Shown here piece by piece: positions 15,427 through 24,121 of a stretch of DNA of 64,000 nt. The notes below the pieces were generated by a model. The model saw only the letters and a list, made by a program, of their open reading frames with translations. It did not search any database and had not been told where the DNA came from. Within the stretch, counting starts at the first letter, position 1. Every line of letters starts with the position of its first letter. Origin of the DNA: Thermoleophilia bacterium (lineage in GTDB: Bacteria; Actinomycetota; Thermoleophilia; Solirubrobacterales; 70-9); the NCBI GenBank assembly GCA_016650125.1, contig JAENWT010000001.1, positions 1 through 64,000 on the forward strand. Direction: 5' to 3'. The translations under genes and the position numbers were made by a program.

Positions 15427-17196
15427 GTGACTCCTGCATATCCTGCTGCCCTGAAAAGCGCTTCTTCCGACGAGCTGCCCTCTGAATCGCCGAACGGCTT
15501 CGAGGGTCTTGGCCTTTCTCCATCGCTGCTGAAAACCGTCGAGGGACTCGGGTACAGCGAGCCGACACCGATCCAGAATGAAGCGATCCCGCCGCTGATC
15601 GCCGGCCGTGACCTGCTCGGGCAGGCCGCCACGGGCACCGGCAAGACGGCCGCCTTCGCGTTGCCAGTGCTCGAGCGTTTGTCGCGCGGCAACGGCGATG
15701 TCCAGCCGTCCGCGCTGATCCTGGTCCCGACCCGCGAGCTCGCGATCCAGGTGGCCAAAGCGACCCAGGCCTACGGGCTCGGCGTCGGCGCCCGGATCCT
15801 CGCCGTCTTCGGCGGTCAGCCGATCAACAAACAGCTCGGCCCCCTCAAGCGCGGAGTCGATGTCGTCGTCGCCACCCCTGGCCGCGCGCTCGATCACATC
15901 CGCCGCAACTCGCTGCGGGTAAACCACCTGGAAGTCCTGGTGCTCGACGAAGCCGACGAGATGCTCGACATGGGTTTCGCCGACGAACTCGAGGCGATCC
16001 TGGACGCGATTCCCGAAAAGCGGCAGACGATGCTTTTCTCGGCGACGATCCCGCCGCGGATCGCGTCGATGGCCAAAAAGCACCTGGACGATCCGGTCCG
16101 CATCAGCATCGAGGCCGAAGCCGTCGAAGAGGGCGAAGCTCCCGTCGTGAGGGAGACCGCGCACCTGGTCAATCGGCAGAACAAGCCGGCAGCCCTCGGG
16201 CGGGTCCTCGAACTCGAACAACCGAAGTCGGCGATCGTCTTTTGCCGCACCCGGCACGAGGTCGACAGCCTCACCGAGACGCTGGCCAAGCGTGGCCACC
16301 GCGCCGACGCCCTTCACGGCGGCATGACTCAGGAGCAGCGCGACCGGGCAATGGGCCGCCTGCGCGCCGGTTCGACCACGATCCTCGTTGCCACCGACGT
16401 CGCGGCCCGTGGTCTCGATGTCGACCACCTCACGCATGCCTTCAACTACGGGCTGCCGACCGCGCCCGAGCAGTACGTCCACCGCATCGGCCGCGTCGGC
16501 CGGGCCGGCCGGGAAGGCATCGCAATCACGGTCGCCGAGCCTCGCGAGCAACGGAACATCAAGGCGATCCAGCGCCTGACCGGACGCCAGATCGAGATCG
16601 TCCCGCTCCCCACCGTGGCCGAACTCAAGGCGAAGCGCCTCGAAACCACAAGGTCGGCGCTGCGCGATTCCGTTATCGCCGCGAGCGAGACGCCGGCCGC
16701 CGCCAAGGCGATGGCGCCCTTCCGGGAACTGGTCGAGTCGCTGGCCGGAGCGGGCGGGCTCGAAGCGATTGAGATCGCCGCCGCGGCTGCGAAGCTGGCC
16801 CACGAAAACTCGGGTCTCGAGATCGACGAACGCGAGATTCCGCCGGCCGGTGCCAAGGGCAAGGGCGGCAAGGGTGCCAACGGCAACGGCAGTCGGCCGA
16901 ATGGCGTCCCTCCGCGCGGCTACAAAGGCAAGAATCCCAGGGGCAGCAAGCCCGTGGGGGAGCACACCACACTCTTCTTCAGCGTCGGCAATAGCGCCAG
17001 CGTCGCTCCGCGCGACCTGGTCGGGGCGATCGCCAACGAAGGCGGTCTCAGCGGCAAGCAGATCGGCAGCATCGAGATCAAGGAGAACTTCTCGCTGGTC
17101 GATGTACCGACCGATGCCGCCGACGGCATCATCAAGCGGATGCGCTCGAGCCGGATCAAGGGCCGCAAGGCGACCATCCGCAAAGAACGCTTCTAG
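15427..17196 (+). CDS. deaD: DEAD-box RNA helicase with DbpA-type RNA-binding domain
   Basis: This is an ATP-dependent RNA helicase of the DeaD/CsdA group. From the GTG start, a Q motif (PTPIQNEA), motif I (ATGTGKTAAF), Ia (PTRELAIQ), II (LDEADEML), III (FSATIP) and VI (HRIGRVGRAGREG) follow in order. A glycine/asparagine/lysine-rich linker (about 475-510) leads to a C-terminal RNA-binding domain of DbpA type (about 515-589; VGNSASVAPRDLVGAIANEGGL). These enzymes help ribosome assembly and cold adaptation. Its TAG overlaps the TAG of the convergent oxidoreductase gene by three bases. Confidence 0.93.
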   Translation: MTPAYPAALKSASSDELPSESPNGFEGLGLSPSLLKTVEGLGYSEPTPIQNEAIPPLIAGRDLLGQAATGTGKTAAFALPVLERLSRGNGDVQPSALILVPTRELAIQVAKATQAYGLGVGARILAVFGGQPINKQLGPLKRGVDVVVATPGRALDHIRRNSLRVNHLEVLVLDEADEMLDMGFADELEAILDAIPEKRQTMLFSATIPPRIASMAKKHLDDPVRISIEAEAVEEGEAPVVRETAHLVNRQNKPAALGRVLELEQPKSAIVFCRTRHEVDSLTETLAKRGHRADALHGGMTQEQRDRAMGRLRAGSTTILVATDVAARGLDVDHLTHAFNYGLPTAPEQYVHRIGRVGRAGREGIAITVAEPREQRNIKAIQRLTGRQIEIVPLPTVAELKAKRLETTRSALRDSVIAASETPAAAKAMAPFRELVESLAGAGGLEAIEIAAAAAKLAHENSGLEIDEREIPPAGAKGKGGKGANGNGSRPNGVPPRGYKGKNPRGSKPVGEHTTLFFSVGNSASVAPRDLVGAIANEGGLSGKQIGSIEIKENFSLVDVPTDAADGIIKRMRSSRIKGRKATIRKERF

Positions 17197-18413
17197 CCGG
17201 CCAGCGTTACCAGGTCGACTTCCGAATCTGCGAGCTGTCCGGCATCTACCTCATTGCGTGATCGGATCAGGTCGCGGATCGGATCGCTCACGTCCCAGAC
17301 GTTGACGTTCATGCCGGCCACCACCTGGCCGTCCTTCACCCAGAAGGCGATGAACTCGCGGGTGTCGACGTCGCCGCGATAGACGATGCCGTCGGATTCG
17401 GGCGCGTAGCCGACGTACTCCATGCCGACGTCGTACTGGTCGGAGAAGAAGTAGGGGATCTCGTCGAACTCGACCGGCTCACCGAGCATCGAGCGCGCGG
17501 CGGCGGCGCCCTGGCGGCGCGCGTTGGCCCAGTGCTCGACGCGGATCCGCTGGTTGTAGAACGGGTGGAACGCGTTGGCGACGTCTCCCGCGGCGAAGAT
17601 TCCGGGTGCTTCCGTCTCGAGCGAGGCACCGGTCAGGATGCCGTTGTCGGTGGAGATGCGGGCCGCTTCGGCCAGGGCGGTTCGCGGCAGGACCCCGGCC
17701 CCGACCACGACCAGATCGGCCTCGATCCGTTCATTCGAATCGGTCAGTACCGCTTCGGCCGAACCCGATCCCAGGAATCCAGTCACCCCTGTGCCGGCCA
17801 GAAAGCGCACGCCGTGATCTTCGTGCACGTCCAGGTAGACCTTGCCGAGCTCGGGGCCGAGCACCCGTTCCAGCGGTGCGCTTTCCGGCGCGATCATGGT
17901 CACGTCGCAGCCTTTCTGCCGGGCTGAAGCGGCCACTTCGGAACCGATCCAGCCGGCTCCGACCACCACTACCCGCACGCCGTCGCCGAATCGCCGGCCG
18001 CGGGCTTCGGAGTCGGCGACCGTCCGCAGGTAGACCACTCCGTCGAGGCCGGCCCCGGGCAGGTCGAGCCGGCGGGGCTCGGCTCCGGTGGCGATCAGCA
18101 GCCGGTCGAACCCGATCTCCTCGGACCCGTCGACCGTCACGCTCGACCCGAGCGGATCGATCGCGGTGACCGTGACCCCGGTGCGAAGGTCGATGTTCTT
18201 CTCCGCGTAGAAACCCTCCTCGTGGACGTACGGCTTGCCGTCGGCCTCGCCGCGCAGGAAGTCCTTGGAGAGCGACGGCCGCTCGTACGGCCGCTCCGGC
18301 TCGGCACCGAGCAGGATGACCCGGCCGTCGAATCCCCGCTCCCTCAGTTCTTCGGCGGCCTTTGCCCCGGTGAGGCTGGCCCCGACGATCACGAAAGTCT
18401 GGTCTTTGTCCAT
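17193..18413 (-). CDS. NAD(P)/FAD-dependent oxidoreductase (ferredoxin-reductase type)
   Basis: The 406-residue flavoprotein has an N-terminal FAD-binding VIVGASLTGAKAAEELR, an NAD-binding VVVVGAGWIGSEVAAS (about 145-160) and a second FAD block APGIFAAGDVAN. The C-terminal reductase dimerisation domain follows (VEHWANARRQGAAAARSML). This arrangement matches rubredoxin/ferredoxin reductases that feed oxygenases or P450s, as well as AIF-like proteins. I chose ATG 18411-18413; the open frame continues upstream without homology. No ferredoxin gene is adjacent, so the electron acceptor is unknown. Confidence 0.88.
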   Translation of the reverse strand: MDKDQTFVIVGASLTGAKAAEELRERGFDGRVILLGAEPERPYERPSLSKDFLRGEADGKPYVHEEGFYAEKNIDLRTGVTVTAIDPLGSSVTVDGSEEIGFDRLLIATGAEPRRLDLPGAGLDGVVYLRTVADSEARGRRFGDGVRVVVVGAGWIGSEVAASARQKGCDVTMIAPESAPLERVLGPELGKVYLDVHEDHGVRFLAGTGVTGFLGSGSAEAVLTDSNERIEADLVVVGAGVLPRTALAEAARISTDNGILTGASLETEAPGIFAAGDVANAFHPFYNQRIRVEHWANARRQGAAAARSMLGEPVEFDEIPYFFSDQYDVGMEYVGYAPESDGIVYRGDVDTREFIAFWVKDGQVVAGMNVNVWDVSDPIRDLIRSRNEVDAGQLADSEVDLVTLAG

Positions 18414-18536
18414 GACCAGACCATTACCGGTTTGCGCTCCGATTGGAACCCCCGAATGCCAGGGGCAGCATGTCGACCTGCTCGTTGCCGGGAGACCCGG
18501 CTCGCCGGTGAAGGACTGCACGAAGGCTTATCCGGA

Positions 18537-18875
18537 CTAGGCCGAGATCACGCGGCGCTTTTCGCCACCGGTTAACGCAATGGCCAGCCACACGATTCCC
18601 CAAAGGCCAAAGGTGACGAGCGTGAGTATCAGGTGAAGGATGTGGTTGACGGGCCTTCCGCTCACGATCACGGCTTGGTAGTCGGTTCGAGATTCGATCC
18701 TGTAGCCCTGGTTGACGTAGTGCTCGAGATCGCTGTCGAGCTTTGCCTTCCGGGCGTCCACTGGAGGTTGGTGGTCAACCCATCGTTCGCCGTCCCACCA
18801 CTTCTGGCCGCCCTGGCCGTCCGGATAGAAACCGGGGGACGGAGACGCCGACGGGGTCTTCGCTGGCTCACTCAC
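18537..18875 (-). CDS. DUF2510 domain membrane protein
   Basis: The 112-residue protein has an N-terminal DUF2510 motif (PGFYPDGQGGQKWWDGERWVDH, residues 14-35), common in actinobacterial membrane proteins. A charged linker follows, then one long hydrophobic segment (about 78-103) and a short basic tail. The motif is thought to be a small WW-like binding module; its partners are unknown. The gene ends next to a small secreted protein gene on the same strand. Confidence 0.8.
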   Translation of the reverse strand: MSEPAKTPSASPSPGFYPDGQGGQKWWDGERWVDHQPPVDARKAKLDSDLEHYVNQGYRIESRTDYQAVIVSGRPVNHILHLILTLVTFGLWGIVWLAIALTGGEKRRVISA

Positions 18876-18878
18876 TGA

Positions 18879-19232
18879 TCAGTCCTTCCGGCTCACGTAG
18901 GCCACGAAGCGCCGGTCGTTCCCACAAGCCAAGTAGTCCTTGTTCTTCTGGGTAAAAGACAGGCATCTCAGGCGTTGTCCGCGCACGAACACATGGAAGC
19001 GCCACCCCGGATTGCCGATCCGGTCGATCTTGGCTCGGAGCTTCTTCAGCGTAGCCCAGGCGAACCGACACTTCGTTTTCGGGTAAGACGGGGGGTTTGC
19101 TCCAGCGGTGATGATGAGCCCGTTGTCCGTCACGTTGCAGAACTTGACATCGTTCTTTTCGGCCGAGGCTGACGCCGCGGTGAATGCTCCCAGCAACAGC
19201 ACCACGAGGATAAAAAGTGAGGCGCGTTTCAT
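18879..19232 (-). CDS. Small secreted protein with four cysteines
   Basis: The 117-residue protein begins with a clear signal peptide (hydrophobic 6-18, cleavage near ASASAE). The mature part is about 93 residues, basic, and contains four cysteines that could form two disulfides. I do not recognise a family. Only three bases separate it from the DUF2510 start, so the two may be co-transcribed with this gene first. Confidence 0.65.
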   Translation of the reverse strand: MKRASLFILVVLLLGAFTAASASAEKNDVKFCNVTDNGLIITAGANPPSYPKTKCRFAWATLKKLRAKIDRIGNPGWRFHVFVRGQRLRCLSFTQKNKDYLACGNDRRFVAYVSRKD

Positions 19233-19283
19233 GGATTCCTTCCACTACTGGGAAAACTTTTCTCCGCACTGCGGAGGCGTTTC

Positions 19284-19796
19284 CTACTTGACGTCGAGCA
19301 GGTCGACCACGAAGACCAGCGTGGCGTTGGCCGGGATCGACGGGGGCTGGCCCGCCGGGCCGTAACCGAGGTCGGGCGGGATGATCAGCTCGCGCCGTCC
19401 ACCGACCTTCATGCCTTCGATGCCCTGGTCCCAGCCCTTGATCACGTTGCCGGCTCCGAGGTCGAAGTCGAAGGGCTCACCGCGGTCCCAGGACGCGTCG
19501 AACTCCTTGCCGGTGTCATAGATCGTGCCGACGTACTGCATCGAAAGCTTGTCGCCGGACTTCGCCTCGGCACCGTCGCCTTCGACGACGTCGATCGACT
19601 CCAGCGCCGTCGGCGGGGTGCCTTCGCAGGCGCCGATCGTCGGCTTCGTCTTCGTGTCCTTCGAGACCTCCGGGCAGTTCGCGCTTCCGCCGCTTTCGTC
19701 CGAGCCGCCTCCGGCGACAAGTACGACGACCACGATGGCCGCAAGCAGGGCAGAGGCACTGATCAGAGTGACTATTCGACGATCCATGCCGCGCAT
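19284..19796 (-). CDS. FKBP-type peptidyl-prolyl cis-trans isomerase, membrane-anchored
   Basis: The 170-residue protein has an N-terminal membrane anchor (about residues 11-29) and an extracytoplasmic Ser/Gly linker. The C-terminal FKBP domain contains GDKLSMQYVGTIYDTGKEFDASWDRGEPFDFDLGAGNVIKGWDQGIEGMKVGGRRELIIPPDLGYG in family order. The aromatic and Asp residues lining the FK506 pocket (Tyr, Phe, Asp, Trp) are present. It catalyses prolyl isomerisation and probably assists folding of exported proteins. Met at residue 4 is an alternative start. Confidence 0.92.
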   Translation of the reverse strand: MRGMDRRIVTLISASALLAAIVVVVLVAGGGSDESGGSANCPEVSKDTKTKPTIGACEGTPPTALESIDVVEGDGAEAKSGDKLSMQYVGTIYDTGKEFDASWDRGEPFDFDLGAGNVIKGWDQGIEGMKVGGRRELIIPPDLGYGPAGQPPSIPANATLVFVVDLLDVK

Positions 19797-19963
19797 GTTA
19801 GTCCGGCCGAGTGGCCGCCGTCACGTCGCGGTCGCTCAGACCCTCCATTTCGCAGATGGGTATCGGCTGGACCCTTTTTGCCGGTGGAGCCGGGTGGGTA
19901 ATGTCGCCAGTGATCTGCAAGAAACAGAGAGCAATCCCCCAAAAGGCAAAACAGGAGGCTCAG

Positions 19964-20389
19964 ATGGCAGCAAAAGGAAACGCAGAGTGGCAAGGCGACC
20001 TCAAAGGCGGTTCGGGAACCTTCGCGGCCGGTGACTCGATCACCGGTGAGTATTCGTACAAGTCCCGATTCGAGGACGGCCCCGGCGCAAATCCCGAGCA
20101 GCTGATCGCAGCGGCTCATTCATCGTGCTTTTCGATGGCCCTCTCCGGCATTCTCGCTGAGGCCGGAACTCCTCCGGACTCAATAAAGACCGATGCTTCG
20201 GTTCAGCTGCGCCTGGTCGACGGTGCGCCGACGATCGCGCAGATCGACTTGAAGACGGTTGGCGTGGTGCCCGGAATCGATGAAGCCGGTTTCATCGAAA
20301 AGGCGAAAGAAGCCAAGGCCAGCTGCCCCGTGAGCAGAGCTCTGGCCAGTGTCCCCGAGACCAATCTGGAGGCGAGCCTCGGGTCTTGA
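19964..20389 (+). CDS. OsmC-family peroxiredoxin
   Basis: This thiol-dependent peroxidase of the OsmC/Ohr superfamily has 141 residues. The two active cysteines are visible in SSCFSMAL and KASCPVSRAL, the OsmC spacing. The start is ATG 19964 with a strong AGGAGG at 19953-19958; the longer frame to 19811 has no homology. It probably reduces organic hydroperoxides with dihydrolipoyl or thiol partners in the cytoplasm. It is monocistronic and divergent from the FKBP gene. Confidence 0.9.
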   Translation: MAAKGNAEWQGDLKGGSGTFAAGDSITGEYSYKSRFEDGPGANPEQLIAAAHSSCFSMALSGILAEAGTPPDSIKTDASVQLRLVDGAPTIAQIDLKTVGVVPGIDEAGFIEKAKEAKASCPVSRALASVPETNLEASLGS

Positions 20390-20492
20390 GGAACTCACTG
20401 GATATACCGAACAATCGAGGGTTTGCGTACCCCGACGTTTAAATAAAATACCTCGATGTTCAAGAGTTGCCCGGGACGGGTAGGGGCTACGC

Positions 20493-21338
20493 ATGAGTTC
20501 ACCCAAATACTTAAATGTCCCTATTTTCCTCGCGCTTTGCTTCTCGGTTCTGGCGGTGATGCTGGTCCCGTCCTCCGCATCGGCCTGGGCGCCGGCTGAT
20601 CAGGCTCCGGTCCACCCCGGCGTCCAGGTCTTCACTGAAGGCGCCCAGTGCACGTCCAACTTCGTCTTCGAAGACGGCTCACAGGTCTTCCTCGGCCAGG
20701 CGGCCCATTGCGCCGGTACCGGCGCAGCGACTGAGACCGACGGATGCGACTCAGCGTCGCTGCCGACCGGCACCGCGGTAGAGGTCACCGGTGCTTCACA
20801 GCCGGGCCATCTTGCCTACAGCTCCTGGAACCGCATGCAGGCTCTCGGCGAGACCGATGTTGACACCTGCGCCTACAACGACTTCGCGCTGATCCGGATC
20901 GATCCGGCCGACGTCGGCAAGATCAATCCCTCAGTGCCGGGCTTCGGCGGACCGACCGCGGTCGGCGGCACCGGCGGCCTTGGCTCGACCGTCTACTCGT
21001 ACGGCAATTCGTCGCTGCGTGGGGGCGTCAAACAGCTCAGTCCGAAGCAGGGAATCGTGCTTCAGAACGAAGCCAGTGGCTGGAGCCACAACGTCATGAC
21101 CGTCACCCCCGGGATCCCCGGTGACTCCGGCAGCGGATTCCTCAACGACAAGGGCGAGGCCTTCGGCGTCCTCAGCACCCTGCAGTTCGCACCGGCCGCC
21201 GGATCGAACGGCGTCGGCAACCTGCCGAAGGAGCTCAACTACCTGCGGGCCAACGTGCCCGCGCTTTCCGAGCTCCACGTGGTCAAGGGCACCGAGCCCT
21301 TCAACCCCGACACCGTGGGCCACATCCTCGGTAGCTGA
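20493..21338 (+). CDS. Secreted trypsin-like serine protease (S1 type)
   Basis: The 281-residue exported protein has a signal peptide ending at ASASA (about residue 31). The chymotrypsin-fold triad can be read as His72 in GQAAHCAG, Asp130 in YNDFALIRI and Ser212 in IPGDSGSGF. Cysteines flank the His loop as expected. No pro-domain longer than a few residues is evident. The substrate is unknown. The gene is followed after 11 bases by a strong hairpin that probably terminates it. Confidence 0.88.
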   Translation: MSSPKYLNVPIFLALCFSVLAVMLVPSSASAWAPADQAPVHPGVQVFTEGAQCTSNFVFEDGSQVFLGQAAHCAGTGAATETDGCDSASLPTGTAVEVTGASQPGHLAYSSWNRMQALGETDVDTCAYNDFALIRIDPADVGKINPSVPGFGGPTAVGGTGGLGSTVYSYGNSSLRGGVKQLSPKQGIVLQNEASGWSHNVMTVTPGIPGDSGSGFLNDKGEAFGVLSTLQFAPAAGSNGVGNLPKELNYLRANVPALSELHVVKGTEPFNPDTVGHILGS

Positions 21339-21349
21339 TTCACCCGTTC

Positions 21350-21377
21350 TGACCCTCCGGTGAATGCCGGAGGGTCA
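21350..21377. terminator. Bidirectional hairpin between convergent genes
   Basis: The 11-bp perfect arms at 21350-21360 and 21367-21377 enclose a 6-nt loop. The right arm contains the stop codon of the minus-strand DUF2855 gene (21375-21377). No long T tract follows on either side. Confidence 0.75.
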
Positions 21378-22481
21378 GGGCGTGATGTTCCAGCCTTCGG
21401 CGGGATCGACGTTGCCGTCGAGAAACTCGCCGAAAGTTCGCTGCATGTCCTCCGGCCCGTTTCCGGTGCGGATTGTCATCCAGTCCTTGCTTGAATCGAT
21501 GAAGGCTTCCTGATCATTGGCGATCTTCCGCCGGAGTTCAGCGGCTCCCCAATCTTCGTTCCGCTTGGCGACGCGGTTCGGCGCAAAGAAGAAGCCGGGC
21601 TTCGGGCCGGACAGCGGTTCGGCGTCCGGGTCGGGCGCGAGCTCCTCCCAGTCGGCCGCACCGACGACCGTGTCGGCGAGCAGGTTCTCACCGAACCGGT
21701 TGTGGATGCGACCACGCAGGTCGGCGCTGCCACCGAAATCGATGTAGGCGTTCGCTACCGCCGGATCGAGCTGATCGAGGTCGTCGTAGGTGACAACTTC
21801 GTCGTAGAAACCGGTGCCTTCGACGAAGCCCTTGTTGCCGGCTGACGTGAGTCCGACCAGGGTGATCGTTTCGCTGTGATCGCGCTTGAGCATGAAGGCC
21901 AGGCTGAGTGCCGTCTTGCTGGAAGCACTCGAGCAGAGAAGGCGGGTGGCCCCGTAAAACTTCTCCTCCACGATCTCGTCGGCGAGCAGCCAGGAGGTGA
22001 AGAAGAGCGGTCCGAACAGGGCGACGTAAGGCTCGCGGGACTCGCCGTCACCTTCTTCGGGCGTGGTGTAGCCGTAGCGGTTGTAGACCGCCGGAAGCGC
22101 GGAGCGGTGGTCGGCGCCGTCGACGAATCCGGAAGAGGAGACGCCGGTCGGTTCGACCACGAAATGCGTGGACATCGGCATGTATCCGTAGATCCTCTTG
22201 CCGACGGGCAGGTCGTCGTGCTCGGACCGGACCACCTCGCAGTAACCCCAGGCCGGCACCCGGCCGAACTCGGCTTCGCCCGAAGGGAAGAACTCCCAGT
22301 AATTCATCGCGTCGCCCAAGGCGGCATAGGTGACGTTGTTGGCGCTGATCGAGAAGTTGTCGATCCTCAGGAGCGCCTGACCGGGGGCGAGATCGATCTC
22401 GTCGGCGGCGGGCGCCGGCCGGATCGTGCCTTGCCGCAGGTCGTCGCGACGAACCAGGAAATCGTAAGCGGAAGATGTCAT
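21375..22481 (-). CDS. DUF2855 family protein (MDR-like)
   Basis: The 368-residue protein matches DUF2855, a family distantly related to medium-chain dehydrogenases/reductases. Visible blocks are ALLRIDNFSISANNVTYA, YWEFFPSGEAEFGRVPAWGY, the long LLADEIVEEKFYGATRLLCSSASSKTALSLAF region where a nucleotide site would lie, and NGPEDMQRTFGEFLDGNVDPAEGWNI at the end. No zinc ligands are present and the function is unknown. It lies alone between two hairpin-bounded intergenic regions. A short gap separates it from the amine-oxidase-like gene upstream. Confidence 0.82.
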   Translation of the reverse strand: MTSSAYDFLVRRDDLRQGTIRPAPAADEIDLAPGQALLRIDNFSISANNVTYAALGDAMNYWEFFPSGEAEFGRVPAWGYCEVVRSEHDDLPVGKRIYGYMPMSTHFVVEPTGVSSSGFVDGADHRSALPAVYNRYGYTTPEEGDGESREPYVALFGPLFFTSWLLADEIVEEKFYGATRLLCSSASSKTALSLAFMLKRDHSETITLVGLTSAGNKGFVEGTGFYDEVVTYDDLDQLDPAVANAYIDFGGSADLRGRIHNRFGENLLADTVVGAADWEELAPDPDAEPLSGPKPGFFFAPNRVAKRNEDWGAAELRRKIANDQEAFIDSSKDWMTIRTGNGPEDMQRTFGEFLDGNVDPAEGWNITP

Positions 22482-22542
22482 TCACCGAGCTTATCCCGGT
22501 TGACCGGCAGGGAGTTGAGCAGGCGGGTTGCCGGATTCACGA

Positions 22543-23820
22543 TCATCCGGTTCCCACGGCCTGGTCCGCACCGAGTGCTTTCGAAACGGCGCCTGCCGCC
22601 TTGCGGCCGGAGACCAGCGCACCCTGAATGGAAGGGGTCTCGCGATGGTCGCCGCAGATGAAGACACCGGAGGCGAGCAGCGGTGATTCGCCATCGGGTT
22701 GCTGCCGCCCGGGCCTGAAGGCCGGAAGTGCGTGTTCGATGCGGTAAGTCTTGAGGTGCCGCCAGCCGGAGACGGCCGTCTCGCCGAACCAGTCACTGAG
22801 CTGGGTGATGACCGATTCGTGCAGGTCGGCGCGGTCGGTTTCCGGGCCAACCACACTCACCGCGACCAGCGACCGTCCGTTTGGTGCGTAGCCATCGGCG
22901 ACCGAGCTGGGGACGGCGACTTCGTTGATCGGTCTCTTGCCGGAAGGAGAGAGGATCAGCCAGCCTCCGTTGATCTCGGCTTCCGGCGCATCGAAATAAA
23001 GGCAGGTCGTGGTCCGGCTTCCAACCGGGGCGGGCAGCCCGCACAGACCGGCAGCGGCGCTTTCTTCCGTGGCGACGACCACCGCAGCGGCTTCTTCACG
23101 GCTGCCGTCGTCGAGTTCGATCGCCTCGGCTTCGACCGCGGTCACCCGCTGACCGAACCTGACCGAGCCTTCGGGAAGCCGCGCGGCCATCTGGTCGGCA
23201 ATTGCGCCCATGCCGCCGGCCGGCAGGGAGGTGTCTCCGGTGGAGAAGCAGCGGAAGAAGATCTCCATCAGGCGGCTCGAGGTCTCCAGGTCGGGGTCGA
23301 TGAAGACACCGCCGAAGAAAGGCCGGAAGAAGTCCTCGATCATCCCGGTGGTGAAGCCACGTTCCTCCAGCGATGAAATCGCGCTCTTTTCCGGCCGGAG
23401 CAAGATCTCCCGGGGATCGGTCGAAGTCAGGTCCCGCCACATCCGGGCGACGCGGAACTTGTCGGCCAGGTTGCCGACGAGCGAGACGGCGGCGGCCGGT
23501 GCCGAGCGTGGCGACCGCAGGGGATCGGCGAACTTGGCGAATGAATCCTTGATGCGAACGCGGGCTCCGGGGACGAACGAGCCCAGCTGAAGGGCGTCAT
23601 AATCGAGCGTCTTCCTGGCTTCCGGGTAGGCGTTCAGCAGGACCTGGAAACCGCGGTCGAGCTGAAAACCGTCGACGGTGTCGGTGCGGGCCCGGCCTCC
23701 GACCCCGTCCGAGGCCTCGTAGATCCTGAAATCGATTCCGAGCTCCTGGAGCTCGAGCGCACACTTGAGTCCGGCCAGGCCGGCCCCGACGATCGCTACC
23801 GGCGCCTGGCCCTCCGGCAC
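22543..23820 (-). CDS. FAD-dependent amine-oxidase/phytoene-desaturase-like protein
   Basis: The 425-residue flavoprotein has an N-terminal dinucleotide motif VAIVGAGLAGLKCALEL, the GGRARTDTVDGFQLDRGFQV block that follows it in amine oxidases and carotenoid desaturases, and a C-terminal FAD block GVFICGDHRETPSIQGALVSGRKAA. The middle substrate region is divergent. Enzymes of this type desaturate or oxidise isoprenoids, amines or porphyrinogens. No carotenoid cluster is present, so the substrate is open. It overlaps nothing and begins just downstream of a small acidic protein gene on the same strand. Confidence 0.85.
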   Translation of the reverse strand: MPEGQAPVAIVGAGLAGLKCALELQELGIDFRIYEASDGVGGRARTDTVDGFQLDRGFQVLLNAYPEARKTLDYDALQLGSFVPGARVRIKDSFAKFADPLRSPRSAPAAAVSLVGNLADKFRVARMWRDLTSTDPREILLRPEKSAISSLEERGFTTGMIEDFFRPFFGGVFIDPDLETSSRLMEIFFRCFSTGDTSLPAGGMGAIADQMAARLPEGSVRFGQRVTAVEAEAIELDDGSREEAAAVVVATEESAAAGLCGLPAPVGSRTTTCLYFDAPEAEINGGWLILSPSGKRPINEVAVPSSVADGYAPNGRSLVAVSVVGPETDRADLHESVITQLSDWFGETAVSGWRHLKTYRIEHALPAFRPGRQQPDGESPLLASGVFICGDHRETPSIQGALVSGRKAAGAVSKALGADQAVGTG

Positions 23821-23821
23821 C

Positions 23822-24067
23822 TCAGCGGTCCGTGTCTTTCTGTTCGCTCGAGTGCTCTTCGTCGGCTTCGCCGTAAGTCGAGCCGGCGCGTTCGGCTTCG
23901 ACCTTGCCGGCGTCGTATTTGGGATTGCGGCCCTGATCGAAGTTTTCGGCCTGCTCGATCAGTTCTTTCTCCGACTGCTCGAAACCTTCCGCTTCGCCAC
24001 CGCCGGCTTCATCAACCGCCCGGTCTGCTTCGCGCTTTTCCAGATCTTTGTCGTGTTTGAAAGGCAT
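23822..24067 (-). CDS. Small highly charged hydrophilic protein
   Basis: The 81-residue protein is almost entirely Glu, Asp, Lys, Arg and Gly, without a hydrophobic core. It resembles small intrinsically disordered stress proteins, but I recognise no family. Its stop lies only one base from the amine-oxidase-like start, suggesting translational coupling. The frame has coherent high third-position GC, which supports it as real. Confidence 0.55.
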   Translation of the reverse strand: MPFKHDKDLEKREADRAVDEAGGGEAEGFEQSEKELIEQAENFDQGRNPKYDAGKVEAERAGSTYGEADEEHSSEQKDTDR

Positions 24068-24121
24068 GGAGGGAGAGTACCCGTCGGCCGGGCCGGAAAC
24101 GAATCTCCCCGGCCGGGCAGG

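Noticed and set aside
20410-20460. Inverted repeat ATCGAGG / CCTCGAT before the secreted protease
   Set aside because: The arms are only 7 bp and 30 nt apart; too weak to call as a site.
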